The notes under the pieces are model-generated. The model made no database searches. It saw only the letters and a list, made by a program, of their open reading frames with translations, and was not told the origin of the DNA. From NCBI RefSeq assembly GCF_049243985.1, contig NC_135379.1, positions 15,522,001 to 15,586,000 on the forward strand: a DNA stretch of 64,000 nt, read 5' to 3'. Positions 1 through 12,574 of the stretch are shown piece by piece. This DNA is from Paroedura picta. Lineage: Eukaryota > Chordata > Lepidosauria > Squamata > Gekkonidae. A program made the position numbers and the translations under genes. The number at the start of each line of letters is the position of its first letter. Position 1 is the stretch's first letter.

Positions 1-271
1 TTCGAACTGCATTCACTTTCAGATATACAAAGAAGTCACACCTTGAAATGTTATGATGGGAGTCAGACCATCCTACCACTTTTTTTGCTGCCCAGTGAAT
101 CTACACTTGAAGGGCCCCCCGACTGAAATAAATCTCTGCCATCCCCCACTATGTAACCTGCCCCATAAGAAAGAGTTAAGTCAATACATATCTGAGAATA
201 TGAGCAGTGACTCATGGAAGCTATTGCTGAAATGAATGTTGTTAGTCTTAAGAACTAAGCAAGATCAGTCC

Positions 272-598
272 TGGGTGTAGTCTGCACGGGGCTTTTTATC
301 CACTGCCAGCTCAAATAAATCCCTGCCATCTACACAGAATTCAATTTCCACTTTGATTTTGGGCACTTTACATTCTCCCTCGCAACACGCAAGATAGATC
401 CGGAGTGACCCTACCTTTCCCCCGCAATATCCAGAAGTGGATATAAGCCTTTTCAAAGATATTTGAAAAATGGGAATCAGTAAATGTGCAGGTCTCTGCT
501 TTTTGCAAATTAACTTGCTGCCTTGTGCCTCCAGCGATGTAGCAAAGACTTCCTGGTTCCCAGTTGCAAGGCTTGTCTTAAAGTGACTGCGCTCCAGA
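272..598. repeat. Unclassified dispersed repeat (second copy at 34605-34920)
   Basis: Aligns by eye along about 320 bp with 34605-34920, with scattered substitutions and small gaps. No coding potential is seen; it may be the body of a Harbinger-like non-autonomous element. Confidence 0.6.
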
Positions 599-853
599 AG
601 CCCTAACTTCTCTCAGCAGAGATTAACCTCTTGTTATTTCCCTCTCCTCTGCTGTCTCCAATCCTCCCCCCCCCATTCAAGAAAATAAAGAAAGACTCCT
701 GCTGCAACTGGCACCCCTCCATGCTCTGAGCTTTCCCAATTGAGTGCAGAACACATTCTGTTTCAATTGGGGGGATAGACAAAGACCCAAGTTCAAATCA
801 ATCTGAATTCAGCAAGATCCACAACGGAAAAAACAAAGTAAGTGCAGAATCAA

Positions 854-1000
854 CCCAGGCTAGTATTTGGATGGGAAACCACTAAGAAAGTCACCACGCA
901 GAGTTGCCACACAATGGAACAACACCCTTGAACGTCACTTGCCTTGAAAAGCCTACAGGGTCACCATACATGGGCTGTAACTTGGTGGCACTTTCCAGCT
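854..1000 (+). mobile_element. 5S-rRNA-headed SINE fragment
   Basis: CTAGTATTTGGATGGGAAACC matches the 3' part of 5S rRNA (positions around 70-90), followed by the family tail with CCTACAGGGTCACCATACA, which resembles other reptile SINE tails. Confidence 0.7.
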
Positions 1001-2584
1001 CTAAGCAAGTCCCCTGTATGCTTTGGAAGTAGGAAGAAGACCACAACCTCCTTGCGCCAGGCAACAGTTGCCTCCACAAGTGGGACTGCTACCGGCACCC
1101 GTCCTCTCCACCTCCCCTGCACCAAGAGGATGTGGGAACCTGCACCTGTTCTCCTCTCCCCTTGTGGCTGGCTCACACCCTCTTCATCTTCCATGGCATG
1201 GGCAGGATCCTCTTTGCCCTGCCCTCTGACAAGGGAAAGCAGAGGGAGAAGGTTCCCTGTGGCCAACCAACCACTAGGTCCAGGAGCCCATCCCTGACAC
1301 TGCAGCTGGGTGGTGGTTTGGGTGCGATGGCTTGTCCAGTTGGCATTCATCCATGTCTGGCACCAATTGCTAGAGGCTCTCTAGTGGAGAGGCCAACTCT
1401 GCCTCTGCTATAGCTGTCCCCTCAAAAGGCATCTGCTGCAAGATTCAGAGCGGAATTACTCTGCCCTGAGAAAGTACACGTTGTTTTCAAGAGCTAATCT
1501 CTCTTCAGAAGGATTTCCCATTAATGATTTCATTGATCCTGGTCTGGAAAAAGTTCCAAAGCAGCAGCACTCCTGCAGGTTTTAAATGTCCATACCCAGG
1601 AGGATTACGAAGAAGTTGGATTTGCATCCGGAAGGCTTGAGCTGAAGTCCCCCATCCAGTACAGTCTTTGTCAGTTGAGGCCTGTTTCATAGGATTGCTG
1701 TCATGGAATGCACAATAAAATAGCAGAGCATTCTGCAAATTAAGTACCTGCCATAGAAATGATAACCAAGTAGGCCTTGAGCAGGGATCACCGCTCAACG
1801 AAAAGCAGTCATGTATTGCTTTAACTAGAAGCCACTTGGCATGTTTTCATCGTAAGCAGTTCTTGATTGAACATGAGTGACTTCCCTGCTTCTCGTTTAG
1901 GAAAACAGACTTATGTCATGGCTCTATCTCGTTTGAATTTCGGAACAATAAGGCCTTGGAGCCTCACATTCCAAAATACTTTTTTTCTCATGTAGATGTC
2001 AAGGTCCATAAATGAAGGCTCTGTACAAAACTTGGAAAAGCCACAAAAGTACAATTACCTGGGGAGGGGGGCTGTCACATTCCTTGTTCTTAATCAAATA
2101 TCGTGTTTTTTTTTTTGTTTTCTTCCATAAAAGTTTGGGCTTATAATCAGCCAACATTTTTGTGAATGGTTCTCAGGCACAATAATTACTTCCCGACCCC
2201 AGCTGTCAAGAAATGATTCTGGGCAATGATCTATCTTTGATTAACTGAATTGCTTAAAATACGGTGTTTATATATTGCACTGCTGCAGAATTACTTAGCA
2301 AAGGCACCATTCCCAGAAAGCACTCTGGCATTTGCAACAAGGCTGCAACACAGCAAAAAAAAAGAGAGAAAAGAAACCAGAAAAAGGCTTGCCTAGGGAG
2401 GGTTCCAGCGGTGAGCCAGAATGATTTCATGGATAAGCAGAGTCAGTGGATACAGAAGCCTTCCTTGCATACTCTGCCCAGACAGCAAGGTCCATTATGC
2501 CACAAATAACTCCTAGAGCTCCTACCTTCCCACAGCACCATCACCAAGCATATACGAAATCAAAGCCCCATGAATCTTATTTGT
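1001..2584. other. Unique non-coding stretch
   Basis: No gene or recognised repeat. 1100-1400 is moderately GC-rich with C-rich tracts; the rest is AT-rich with a T run near 2106. Frames here are short and overlap on both strands. Confidence 0.6.
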
Positions 2585-2803
2585 GCAGGTTGACCTGCCC
2601 CCCTCTCAAAGTAGCCAATGACGGGCTTGGGAGGGGTGGGAAGGGGAGGGGCTCCTGCCATTTAAACCTTTGCTACCTGAGGTTCCTCTCACTTCTGGGG
2701 GGCATAGCAGGGAGGCGTGGCCAGCTGACATCACTTCCTAGTACCTTGAAGCCTGACAATACCTCTGCAATACCTCCATGGTCAAAAGGTTGAAAAAGGC
2801 TGT
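2585..2803 (+). mobile_element. hAT-like TIR repeat, related to 18195-18541
   Basis: The right end GGTTGAAAAAGGCTG and the inner block GCCAATGACGGGCTTGG match the reverse complement of the element at 18195-18541. The left part is shortened. Confidence 0.55.
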
Positions 2804-3039
2804 TCTAGCCCATGGAAGAACGCTTGGGAAGCCAGCATACATGGCAGAAAGCAAATGAACATGGTCAGCTCTTTGCCAGGATTTGTCGATGCAGCGTTAC
2901 AAGGTACTGAGAGACCACGCTTTATTAGGTTTGCTAAAGTCCAGGAAGATCGGCTGGCATTTCATCAATGGAGGCCACTGACAGGAAATTTCTACAAAAC
3001 TCCATGGTGACAGATCAAGATGGGCAGCAGAAAATAGCA

Positions 3040-3190
3040 AGAGTCCAGGAGCACCTGAACGACTAACACAATTTGTGGCTTTCATAAGTATCTGAAGAAG
3101 TCAGCAGTGACTCACAAGAGCTCAAATCCTGCCAGAACCGCCGTCAGTCTTTAAGGTGCTCCTGGACTCTTGCTATTTTCTGCTGCTACA
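3040..3190. repeat. Dispersed squamate repeat fragments (related to 21855-22045)
   Basis: AGAGTCCAGGAGCACCTGAA and TTTAAGGTGCTCCTGGACTC face each other about 100 bp apart, forming an inverted pair. Confidence 0.5.
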
Positions 3191-3705
3191 AATCTCCAGT
3201 ATGGAGAATATAATCTCCTTCAAAGGCTGGGAAGTTTTCAAAAAGCAGATGTGGGCAGATTTTTTTCAGATGTTTGCAGCCAAGTTGGCAGTATAAATTA
3301 AGAGGGAGGGAGTTGTAGGGGAAGTTAGCGGGAACTATTGTGCTCCCTTCGGCAGCAGTGTACAAGTTGCAGTCTGAGAATCCAGTGCTGGGTATTGGAA
3401 GTGCTGCTTGCAGTAGGAGGGCCTATTTGTTTCTAATGTGCTCTGCTTGTCCACTTGTAAATAAAATAAATACCACAGAGACATCAACACCATCCGGTGT
3501 TCTCTCATGCAAAGGAAACAGAACCCATTTCACTTCTCCCCTGGAACTCATCAGTGCTTGGCGAAGGCGGGCGGGCGGAGGGGACTGACATTGGAGGCTT
3601 ATGGCATTTTAAAGACTATCAGAACTGCCTTGCATCACAAACCAAAGCCTCTTCCGCAGATGCATTGAGTGGATCCCCAATAAGACATTTAATGTAAGGA
3701 AAGAA

Positions 3706-3735
3706 GGAAAGACAGACAGACAGACAGACAGACAA
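3706..3735. repeat. (GACA)n microsatellite
   Basis: Seven GACA units following an AAGGAAAGA run. Confidence 0.93.
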
Positions 3736-3809
3736 TGATCAAGTGGCCATGAAAACCAAAGCCTGTAGACTTGATTTTTATTTATTTTTACATATCATTT
3801 TTAGTATCA

Positions 3810-4012
3810 GGGAAAAACTTTTTCACAGTTAGTAGTTCAGTGGTGGAATGGGCTGCCTAAGGCAGTGGTGAGCTCCTCCTCACTGGCAGTCTTCATGCAG
3901 TGGATGGACAGATACTTATACTGGATGCTTCAGGCTGATCCTGCATTGAGCAGGGGGATGGACTAGATGACCTCTATGGCACCTTCCAATTATAGGATTC
4001 TAAGATTCTGCT
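3810..4012 (+). mobile_element. CR1 LINE 3' end
   Basis: GTGGAATGGGCTGCCTAAGG, GCTGATCCTGCATTGAGCAG and a degraded terminal (GATTCTA)n are the CR1 3' UTR signature. Confidence 0.85.
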
Positions 4013-4189
4013 ATCATGCCTGGGGGGCTAAGCAGCTGGTAAAGCAATGTTAACTAGGTGTAGAATGGTGGGAGTAGGGAACACCAAAAGAAACCTGATT
4101 ATTAGTCTGGAGGATGCCTTGACAACTCTGTAAAAACAGTTTCTACAATAAATAGATGAGAGAGGGAAACCTGTTCTCCATTCGTCACA

Positions 4190-4305
4190 TATTGTACAAT
4201 GCACTTTCAATGTGCTTTTGCAGCTGGATTTACCTGTAGGGAACAGGAAAACCGACTTCTAGAGTGCATTGAAACCACGTTATCCAATATGTGCAGAATG
4301 GGCAG
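4190..4305. mobile_element. Palindromic MITE (GCCCATTCCGCACAC family), degraded
   Basis: Shares the arms and centre of the copy at 25558-25688 (ATTGTACAATGCACTTTCAA on the left, ATGTGCAGAATGGGC on the right). Confidence 0.65.
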
Positions 4306-4796
4306 TCTTGATTAATGTCAAATGTTCACAATTTGCAAAGCTTCTTTAGACAACTAAAATATTAGCTCTACTTATCAGGCATTCATGCTCCAAGCACTTT
4401 CATTTACATCTTTATTATAAAACATTTCTAGCTCTTCTCTACACAGAAACATTCCCAAGGCAGCTGCCAAGTCTGAAACAAAAACCAATAACATCAAACA
4501 CACAAAAAATGCTGGAAACAAAGTCAAATAAGCCAATAATGCAACGGTCAAACAGCAAGCATACAGATGGCATGCAGCAACCATCCTGAAAACCAATATC
4601 AAAACCATATATTTAAATGCCATGAAAACCAGTCTGTAAAATAGGCTCTGTCCCCCCCACCACCACCGCCACCGCCTGAGCCTCTGTAGTTGTATATCTG
4701 TAAATAATTCAAAAACAAAAGTTAACAGTATTTTTTAAAAAGGGTTTCAGGAGGAGGGCTGTAACCAATCTTTGGTGATAGATGAGGCTGCCAAGT

Positions 4797-5262
4797 TTGG
4801 TTTTTTTTATGTATATTTTTTTATTTTTCCAAAAAGATAGAAATAACATAGATACCTAGAATAAACATTAGTGAAGCAATTGTTTAGAATCTAAGCATAT
4901 TAGAACCCGCTCCTTTCCCATCTGATTTACTTTTTTAGATAGTTCAGATAAGGACCCCATTGTTCCTGGAAGGCTTCTTCTGATTTTCCATTAACCATTA
5001 ATGTCAATTTAGCCATCTTGGCGAGATCTGCCAATTTGCTCAGCCAGTCTTCTATTGACGGTAGCTCATGCGTTTTCCATTTTCTAGCCAGGACTAATCT
5101 TGCCGCCATCGTCGCGTAGAAGAATAAACTTCTTGTGTGTGTTGGGAGGCACTGCGGTGGTAAACTTAATAGCATATATTCAGGCTTCATAGGAAAATTC
5201 AACTCCCACATTTTCTGCATTATTGTATGAACCTTAGCCAGGTACTTATATATTTTTCACAT
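4797..5262 (-). mobile_element. L1-like LINE, ORF2 C-terminus and 3' end
   Basis: The minus-strand translation (4927-5220) includes ARKWKTHELPSIEDWLSKLA and ends in a WGPYLNYLKK block, which matches the C-terminal tail of L1-type ORF2 proteins. A poly-T run at 4801-4825 on the plus strand is the element's A-rich tail. The match fades above about 5262, so it is strongly 5'-truncated. Confidence 0.7.
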
Positions 5263-7321
5263 TTCCACTACGAGGCTGCCATGTTTTAAGGAGGGATTCA
5301 CAAACAAAAAAACAGTGATTTCTACACAACAGACACCATGTCCTGTTACCCTCTTCTCAAGTTCAAGCCATGTATCTGCATGGCCATTCTTCAATGAAGC
5401 AAGGTGAGACAGTTGACTTAAGTGGTGTTTTGGGAGGGAGCATGTATCTGCTATGTCTCTGCCCGCCTTCCTCCCTGCTGTTTTTTTTTTAGATTTTATA
5501 CAGGATTGTGTTAAAACGCAGTTCCAAAATAGCACAAGCCTGACACACACATCACCTCCCCGTCTCCCCCTCCAGTAAGATTGACCATTCAACAGAACAC
5601 TCTTCATCAGTTTCATGAAGGGAAAGGCAGCCGTGGTCAGTTGCGGGCAGGAAGGCTATGAACATTGTTAATTTCATCCAGCAGCCTCCCAAGGCTTTCC
5701 CCAAAAACACACACAGAAAAAAAGCTTCATTTTACAACATAGGAGCGTCCTAATGTGTTGTTCTTTAAAAAATAATAATATTATGCACTTTATAGGGAAA
5801 AAGGGAGGGGAGGAAATTAATGACACAGGATGCTTGCCTGAAGTGGCACGCTTAAAACAAATATTCAAGCAGGCACCATTTTTCCCAAGTTGTGTTTTAA
5901 TTTGCATTGCTCCTGAGAAGGCTTGGGGGGAGAGGAGGGAATGAGCCATACAGCATATGGAAAAGGGGAGAGCTTGGGCACTTTTCCCATGGGAGAGGGA
6001 GGAAGGGAGGGGGGAGGGAGGTTGGCAATGAGAACAAGACACAAGAACGTTGGGGGTTATGCCATTACGTTATTGCATATGCTCAGTTTTGTTTTGTTTA
6101 TTTAAGGAAAGGGAGGAGAGGCAGGAGCCAAGCTACTCTCCCAATGGAAATGTAGAATGCAAGCCACGAACAGACTCCTGGATGGCGCCAGAGAAACCCA
6201 TCAATGTAGAATGCCAGGCGCAAAATGAGGGTCAGCATGCAGAAGCCATGCAGCGAGGATGCGCCAGCAAGTGACAACTGCAGAAAGGGGCCACAGCAAT
6301 GGAAGGGAGGTGGGGAATTTAAGCACAATCAAGCCGTACTTTTCATCGAGTAGTTCAGCAGTGGAATCAGCTGCTTGAGGAGCTCCTCCTTACTGGTGGT
6401 CTTTAAGCAGCAGCTGGACAGATACTTATCTTGGATGCTTTCGGCTGATCCTGCATTGAGCAGGATGGTGGACTGGATGGCCTGTATGGCCCCTTCCAGC
6501 TCTAGGATTCTGGAATTTCCAGCTGCTTTGGTTCATTCACAGGGATGGGACACTCTATCCAAGAGAGAATCAGGCAGCCTGCCAGTTTGTCTGCCTCTAG
6601 AACTTGCGTACGGCAAAACTCTCTCATGACAACTTCATCTTCTAAGCGCTGCTGTATATCCACCAGGTGCAAAAAGTCATTAACTCAGGCTGCCAAGGTT
6701 GAATACCTTCCACTTCAGGAGCAGAGCCTCCTTTCGCCCTCTCCCCTGCCCAGTCAAAGGGAGATGACGTCTTGGGAAGAGTTTAACAAGAGACATGTAA
6801 ATTGGTTTTGCATTTCTCATTTCTGCAAAATGAAAGGGGGGAAAAACATACTCCTTCAAATTAATCACTCCAAGTTAGCTACCACCAGGCGACCACTAGC
6901 TTAGATTGCTTTTTAAAAGGATTAGACTAAGTCCTGGAGGGTGAAGAGCTATGAGCCAGGATAGTTCAGTGGAGACTGTGATGTTTCCTTTTACTTGGAG
7001 GTCAGGATGTTGGTACTGACTCAGGTTCCTGCTCTCAGGTTCTAAACAACACCCATTCCTGAAGCAAGAGATACAGAAATCAAAGGAACTGCGGACCAGA
7101 ACAAGGGAGCTCAGGGGGCCTCTTCTCCCAGCTATCTAACTGAAGTAACTAAGCAGAGACCCCACTCCACTGGGGCTAAACCAAGTCATACAAATCTCTG
7201 AGAGGGGAAACAAAGAGCTCAAGGGTAACATATACAAAAGATAAATATACCACAGAGACTCCATGTTCAGAGGCAGTGTTTGTCATGTTACACGGTGAGT
7301 GCATGCAGTTAAAGTGGTTCC
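5263..7321. other. Mostly unique non-coding stretch (CR1 at 6335-6522)
   Basis: Purine-rich GGGAGG tracts lie at 5920-6020. Apart from the CR1 end I recognise nothing. Confidence 0.55.
6335..6522 (+). mobile_element. CR1 LINE 3' end
   Basis: AGTGGAATCAGCTGCTTGAG through GCTGATCCTGCATTGAGCAG to CCAGCTCTAGGATTCTGG. Confidence 0.83.
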
Positions 7322-7400
7322 TGAATCACAGAATCATAGAGTTGGAAGGGGCCATACAGGCCATCTAGTCCAATCCCCTGCTCAATGCAGGATCAGCCCA
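7322..7400 (-). mobile_element. CR1 LINE 3' end, antisense
   Basis: AATCATAGAGTTGGAAGGGG and CATCTAGTCCAATCCCCTGC are the reverse complement of the CR1 terminus. Confidence 0.83.
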
Positions 7401-7429
7401 AATGGCACAGGCTTCTTCGGGGGCCGGGG

Positions 7430-8305
7430 GGCTTCATCTTTGGAGGTTTTTAAGCAATAGCTAGATGGCCATCTATGAGCCTCTTGTGGCACAGAGTGGT
7501 AAGGCAGCAGTCATACAGTCTGAAAGCTCTGCCCATGAGGCTGGGAGTTCAATCCCAGCAGCCGGCTCAAGGTTGACTCAGCCTTCCATCCTTCCGAGGT
7601 CGGTAAAATGAGTACCCAGCTTGCTGGGGGGTAAACGGTAATGACTGATGAAGGCACTGGCAAACCACCCCGTATTGAGTCTGCCAAGAAAACGCTAGAG
7701 GGCGTCACCCCAAGGGTCAGACATGACTCAGTGCTTGCACAGGGGATACTTTTACCTTTACCTTAAACGGTATTGACTGGGGAAGGTACTGGCAAACCAC
7801 CCCGTATTGAGTCTGCCATGAAAACGCAGGAGGGCATCACCCCAAGGGTCAGACATGACCCGGTGCTTGCACAGGGGATACCTTTACCTTTACTAGATGG
7901 CCATCTGAGAGCCATGCTGGTTCTGTAAAACTTAGGCAGGTCCTGAGAAGGAGGGCAAGAAGGGTGCTCAGCTCTCGAGGCCCTTTCTTACATGCCCAGG
8001 GTAATGCTGATCGCCAGACCAGACTGGCCTAGAGAACATGGAGGGTTTTTGTCTTTTGCAGGGTCATTGGGAGAGTGGGGGGGGAGTCCATAGACATGCT
8101 GACTGAGGAGAACCTCCACACTCAGAGGCACTAAACCTCTGAATCCCAAAGCCAGGAGGCAACATCAGGGGAAGGTCTTGGCCACTATGCCCTGTTGTTG
8201 GCCCTCCAGGGGAACTGGTTGGCCACTGGGTGAGACAGGATGCTGGACTAGATGGACCATTGGTCTGATCCAGCAGGGCTTTTCTTCTGTTCTTATTTTC
8301 TTATG
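7430..8305 (+). mobile_element. CR1-like 3' sequence, split by the SINE at 7475-7893
   Basis: The 3' end reads GGATGCTGGACTAGATGGAC, GATCCAGCAGGGC and CTTCTGTTCTTA, a common squamate CR1 terminus. The left part (GGTTTTTAAGCAATAGCTAG) may belong to a second CR1 copy. Confidence 0.7.
7475..7893 (+). mobile_element. Sauria-type tRNA SINE with a doubled BovB-like 3' tail
   Basis: The tRNA-like head (GAGCCTCTTGTGGCACAGAG and the B-box AGTTCAATCCC) begins at 7477. The tail with AAACCACCCCGTATTGAGTC and CAGACATGAC ends near 7764, and a second tail copy follows at 7765-7893. A single 13-bp target duplication TAGATGGCCATCT brackets the whole (7462-7474 and 7894-7906). The host sequence is a CR1-like fragment. 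Confidence 0.88.
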
Positions 8306-9630
8306 TAATTGTGAATTTCCTGCATTGTGCAGAAGGCTGGACTAAGAACCGTACTTACAAGAGTATCACAGCTTCATAGCATCATATCTCCACTGAGTTC
8401 CCTCTCCCCTGCCCTCCACCAGTCTCCAGGAATCTGCCAAGCGGAAACTGGCAACAGCATCTTCTTCTAATGTAACACATAAGAAGAATCTATCTCCTTG
8501 TTGTCCAGTCTCAGCAAACCATATAGACTTTGTTATTTCAACTTGACTTCCATATGTTTAGCGCAGCAGCTGTGCAGTGAAATCCTAAACACATTCATTC
8601 AAAATAAGCCCTACGGAGTTCAATGTGAGTTATTTCCAAGCAAGGGGGCACAGGATTGCAATTTTAGGCCTATGTGCTAGTCCCCTATCAGCACAGTATC
8701 TCAGTACCTCCCTCCTTCCCATTAACCACCTCTCTCTTTGCAAGAAGCGCTGCCAGGTTAAGTTATGTTCTTATCTTACTTAACAGAAGAACTGAAGCAC
8801 AAAGAGTTATAGCAGAATGGGGCAGAGTCCAGAGAAGCTGCCCTCACTCTATAATTAACATTTCAAGAAGATGCATGCTCAGTGCAAGCCTGATTTTTGG
8901 CTCTCCTAAAATCTGCCTGACAAGGACACATCAGCCTCAGAAGGAACAACAAGATGGAGGGGGAGAGTTGGAGGCAAAGTCCAACGAGCATCAAGGACAC
9001 AGAGAAGGAAGGATGTGTGGCCGGTAGCACTGAAGTAAACAAAGCTGCTCTGAATTCCTTAAGTTTTTAGCAGATGTGAATTCATTCTCAGAAATTCTTC
9101 AAGAGCTTTGCTTCCTGGAGTTTTTTTTTTCTGATAGGCCCTGCATGTTTATACCTTTCTTGATCTGAGTTTGGGGATGGATATCTGTCAGCTGAGATTT
9201 GGCAATATTTGATAATGTCCAGCAGTGTTTGGTATTTCACAATGATTTGGATCAGACAGTTTTTTGGGTCAATCTCACCTAATTCCTCTTCTTGCTACTA
9301 AGCCCTCATCCAAGATGTCTTTTGTCCTTTTGGGTCCCATGCTCCCCAACACAGTCTTTTTTGGTGCTTGGAGTGGCCCATGCTTCCCTTTTTGTCCAAC
9401 ATAAAAGCTGGTGGGATCCAAAAAGTGCCCCAGCTTTTTACATCCACATTGGTGTCTACCATGGAAACCATGCACAGAACACCTTCTGCAGCCTGCTCTG
9501 GAGAATATACATCCCTTGGAGCAACATTGTCTGCCTAACTATTATAACATTGCAAACTGTGTCCTAAAATACACCAAACACTCCCACATGAGTGAACAAA
9601 ATCACTTGTAATGTGAAAGCTCTCATTTAG
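8306..9630. other. Unique non-coding stretch
   Basis: AT-moderate sequence without recognised genes or repeats. The 91- and 117-residue frames lack any motif. Confidence 0.55.
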
Positions 9631-9789
9631 ATTCACATGGGTGGCCATGTTCATCTGAAGCAACAGAATAAGGTTTGAGGACAATATGTAATGGTTGGCG
9701 ACTTCTGTTTCAATGTATGTGAAGAAGTGTATGTATACATGAAACAAATAAAACTGTCTTTGGTCTTAAAGATGCCAGTGGACTCAGTC
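9631..9789 (+). repeat. Dispersed squamate repeat (related to 21855-22045)
   Basis: GGTGGCCATGTTCATCTGAA at the left and GTCTTAAAGATGCCAGTGGA at the right; the middle is diverged. Another fragment follows at 9998-10110. Confidence 0.5.
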
Positions 9790-10529
9790 CCTCAGCTGGT
9801 CACATTGTGGATCCACAGATAAGGAATCCAAGGTTCTCCAGAACATAGTTTCTAAACTTTGGTCTAGTACATTTAACTGTACTGGATAGTTGATTTGGAA
9901 TAATAGTCAACCAAACTGACAGGAGTGTTGTGGTAACCTTCAGACTAATACATACTATTGTTATGTAGAGATCACCATTAGAGGGGGATCTTCCATTGCA
10001 AGAAATATGTCTACTAAAAGTCCAGTGACACCTTAAAGATATAGTCCAGGGTGAGTTCTAATCAATCAGAACTCCCTTCATCTGATGAATAGAGTAGATC
10101 CAGAGGAGGAAGAGGGGGACGACAATGACGACAGTGAAGCTCTACAACTCTTCCATTTTCAAGATGTTACCCATCTTTTCATCCGATGTGAGAGACAACC
10201 CAACAAGAATGAGAAAGAAACTAGCCTCCTAAAATCAAACCCATTTTAGAATCGGATTACTGGGAAAGATCCAAAGTTCCTCCAGTCTTGTCCCCAATCC
10301 CATCAGCACCCCACAAATCAGTTGGGGGGTAATAAACCATTGATGTGTCTTCTGGCACCCACTTTCTATGACTTAGCATCTCTTCCCCAGAGCAAAGAAC
10401 CAGTTTTGGCTTTCCTCTGCCTCTTTCGTACAGCAGATGCTTCAGAAGAATACAGGAAGCATCACTTTTATGCCTCCATGGAGCTCATATTAAGAATACC
10501 CCAAGAGACCAATAACTACTTAGGATCCC

Positions 10530-10930
10530 CAGCCCTGGCTCTGTCCTCAACTAGAGCGAGGGCTTTACTGGCCCTGGCAGAACACACTGCCAAATGAGAC
10601 CAGAGCCTTGCAGGTCCTCTGGCTGTTCCATAGGGCTTGAAATGTAGAGCTGTTCCACCAGGCCTACGGTTGAGGCCCAACAAGAGCTGACATCTGACCT
10701 CAGAGACCTCTCCACCTGCACTGGCATCCCCCAAAGAGTTCTCACATCATGCCCTCCCCAGTCCCAAGACAGGAATTTTAATGGGCAATATTAGAGATCA
10801 GTTTATTCTAGAATATTAATTTAAATCAGGTTTTAGATTGTATTTTAGTAGTTTATGTAATTGTAAGTATGTTGTAATCTGCCCTGAGTCAGCCGAGACA
10901 GGGCAGAATAGAAATCTAAAGTATGAACGA
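10530..10930 (+). repeat. CR1-like or other LINE 3' end with GCCCTGAG motif
   Basis: GTAGAGCTGTTCCACCAGGC and ATCTGCCCTGAGTCAGCCG match a repeat family that also occurs at 47525-47750. The tail is a loose A-rich run. The class is uncertain. Confidence 0.55.
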
Positions 10931-11887
10931 AAAAGCAAACAAACAGCTGGCTCCATAATACAGAAATGCCAGAAGTGGAACCTGCCAGTGTATGATGAGT
11001 GGTCCCAGACAAAGCAGTGACCTTGTCTTTGGCTCTGCCCCCCATCCCATGGCAGTGATTTTGTGGCAGTGCCCGCTATCTGTTCTCAAAATCCCCAAAG
11101 TGCACACACGCTCAACAAGTTTGTACACCCCGCCCCAGACCACATCAAGAAGAGCACAGGTGTCCCATAGAAAGGAGCCAGCAGAGAAAAGAACTTCAGC
11201 AGAATCATATGAGTCTTTTATTGTCCATTACTCATCTACTGCATCTGCTCTGTGGAAAGCCAGCCTCTGCCTCACATATAAATTCACACGTACTGTTGGG
11301 AAATCTCTGTTTAGAGACATCATTCCCACCACCAACATATTCAACGCCAGAGAAAGAAATTCAGTGAAGTATAGTAATATTGGGGGAACAGCCAGATGAG
11401 GGCTGGTTCATACTATGCAGGAAAGACATTTGGGTTAAAGTTCATGGTACTGTCCTATAACTGGATGGCTTTAGGGGAGGCTGAACAAGCCAGGAGTTGG
11501 AGAAACTGTTGAAGCATAAACTATCAATCCTGACACTGCTACAGGACAACAATGATTGAAGCAAATGCCTTTGTCTGGTTCAATAAAAACAACTCTATAT
11601 GAAGCCTACTTTTCCTTTCGGAGCGAGCAAATCTATCTGCAGTGGCTGAGAAGTGTGGTCCAGATGCCTTGTTGCCTTGCAGGTCCTGTTGCTGAATAAA
11701 CAACAAATATTTAGGATGAGGTCTTGTTGTTGTGGGAAAAAAATCTAACTATCTCCGTTGCTGGGCTCTCTTAATCATTACATGGGGGGGGGAATCTCAG
11801 AAAAGATAGTTACTAATGACAAGGAAAACTGTTTGCTGAAACTCCTGTTGATGATGCTTTGAACAAATTGCAAAGGATGCACACACA

Positions 11888-12385
11888 AAAGACATAAGAG
11901 CCCTGCTGGATCAAACCAGTGGTCCATCTAGTTCAGCATCCTGTCTCACCCAGTGGCCAATCAGTTCCTTTAGAGCAGGGGTAGTCAAACTGCGCCCTCC
12001 AGATGTCCATGGACTACAATTCCCAGAAGCCCCTGCCAGCATTTGCTGGCAGGGCTTCTGGGAATTGTAGTCCATGGACATCTGGAGGGCCGCAGTTTGA
12101 CTACCCCTGCTTTAGAGGGCCAACAACATGGCATAATGGCCAAGACCTCCCCCTGATGTTGCCTTGGCTCTGGGATTCAGAGGCTGCCTGTGAATGTGGA
12201 GGTTCCCCTCAGTCACCATGGCTAGTAGCCACATATCCACCATGAACCTAATACCTTTGAAGCTATTTATTCCTGTGGCCATCAGTACTGGCAGCAAATT
12301 CCACATTTTAATCATTCTCTGTGTAATGTAGTATTTCCTGTTGTCCATCTTGAATCTACTGCCCATAAGTTCATTGGATGTCCAT
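11888..12385 (-). mobile_element. CR1-like 3' end, antisense, split by a hAT MITE
   Basis: AGAGCCCTGCTGGATCAAAC starts the antisense terminus, and the body resumes after the MITE at 12110 (GGCCAACAACATGGCATAAT) to about 12385. It is the opposite-strand counterpart of 8050-8305. Confidence 0.78.
11976..12109. mobile_element. Palindromic hAT MITE (CAGGGGTAGTC family)
   Basis: The 134-bp element is nearly a perfect inverted repeat, beginning CAGGGGTAGTCAAACTG and ending with its complement. An exact 8-bp duplication CTTTAGAG lies at 11968-11975 and 12110-12117, which is the hAT signature. It sits inside a minus-strand CR1 fragment. Confidence 0.9.
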
Positions 12386-12391
12386 TATGTT

Positions 12392-12515
12392 GGGTTAGTA
12401 CTTGGATACTAGACCATCGAGAAAGTCCAGAGACAGGCAATGGCAAACTACCTCTGGTAGTCTCCTTCCATGGAAACTGTATGGGGGTTGCCATAAGTCA
12501 GTGGCGATTTAACAG

Positions 12516-12516
<1 letters not shown>
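12392..12516 (+). mobile_element. 5S-rRNA-headed SINE fragment
   Basis: GGGTTAGTACTTGGATACTAG is 5S-like; the tail has AATGGCAAACTACCTCTGG and GTTGCCATAAGTCAGTGGCG. It runs into the (CT)n tract. Confidence 0.72.

Positions 12517-12569
<53 letters not shown>
12517..12569. repeat. (CT)n microsatellite
   Basis: About 26 uninterrupted CT units between a 5S-SINE tail and an antisense CR1. Confidence 0.98.

Positions 12570-12574
<5 letters not shown>

Noticed and set aside
3300-3500. Possible LTR-like stretch with AATAAA words
   Set aside because: I cannot define paired ends, a target duplication, a primer-binding site or any internal coding region, so there is no support for a retroviral-type element.
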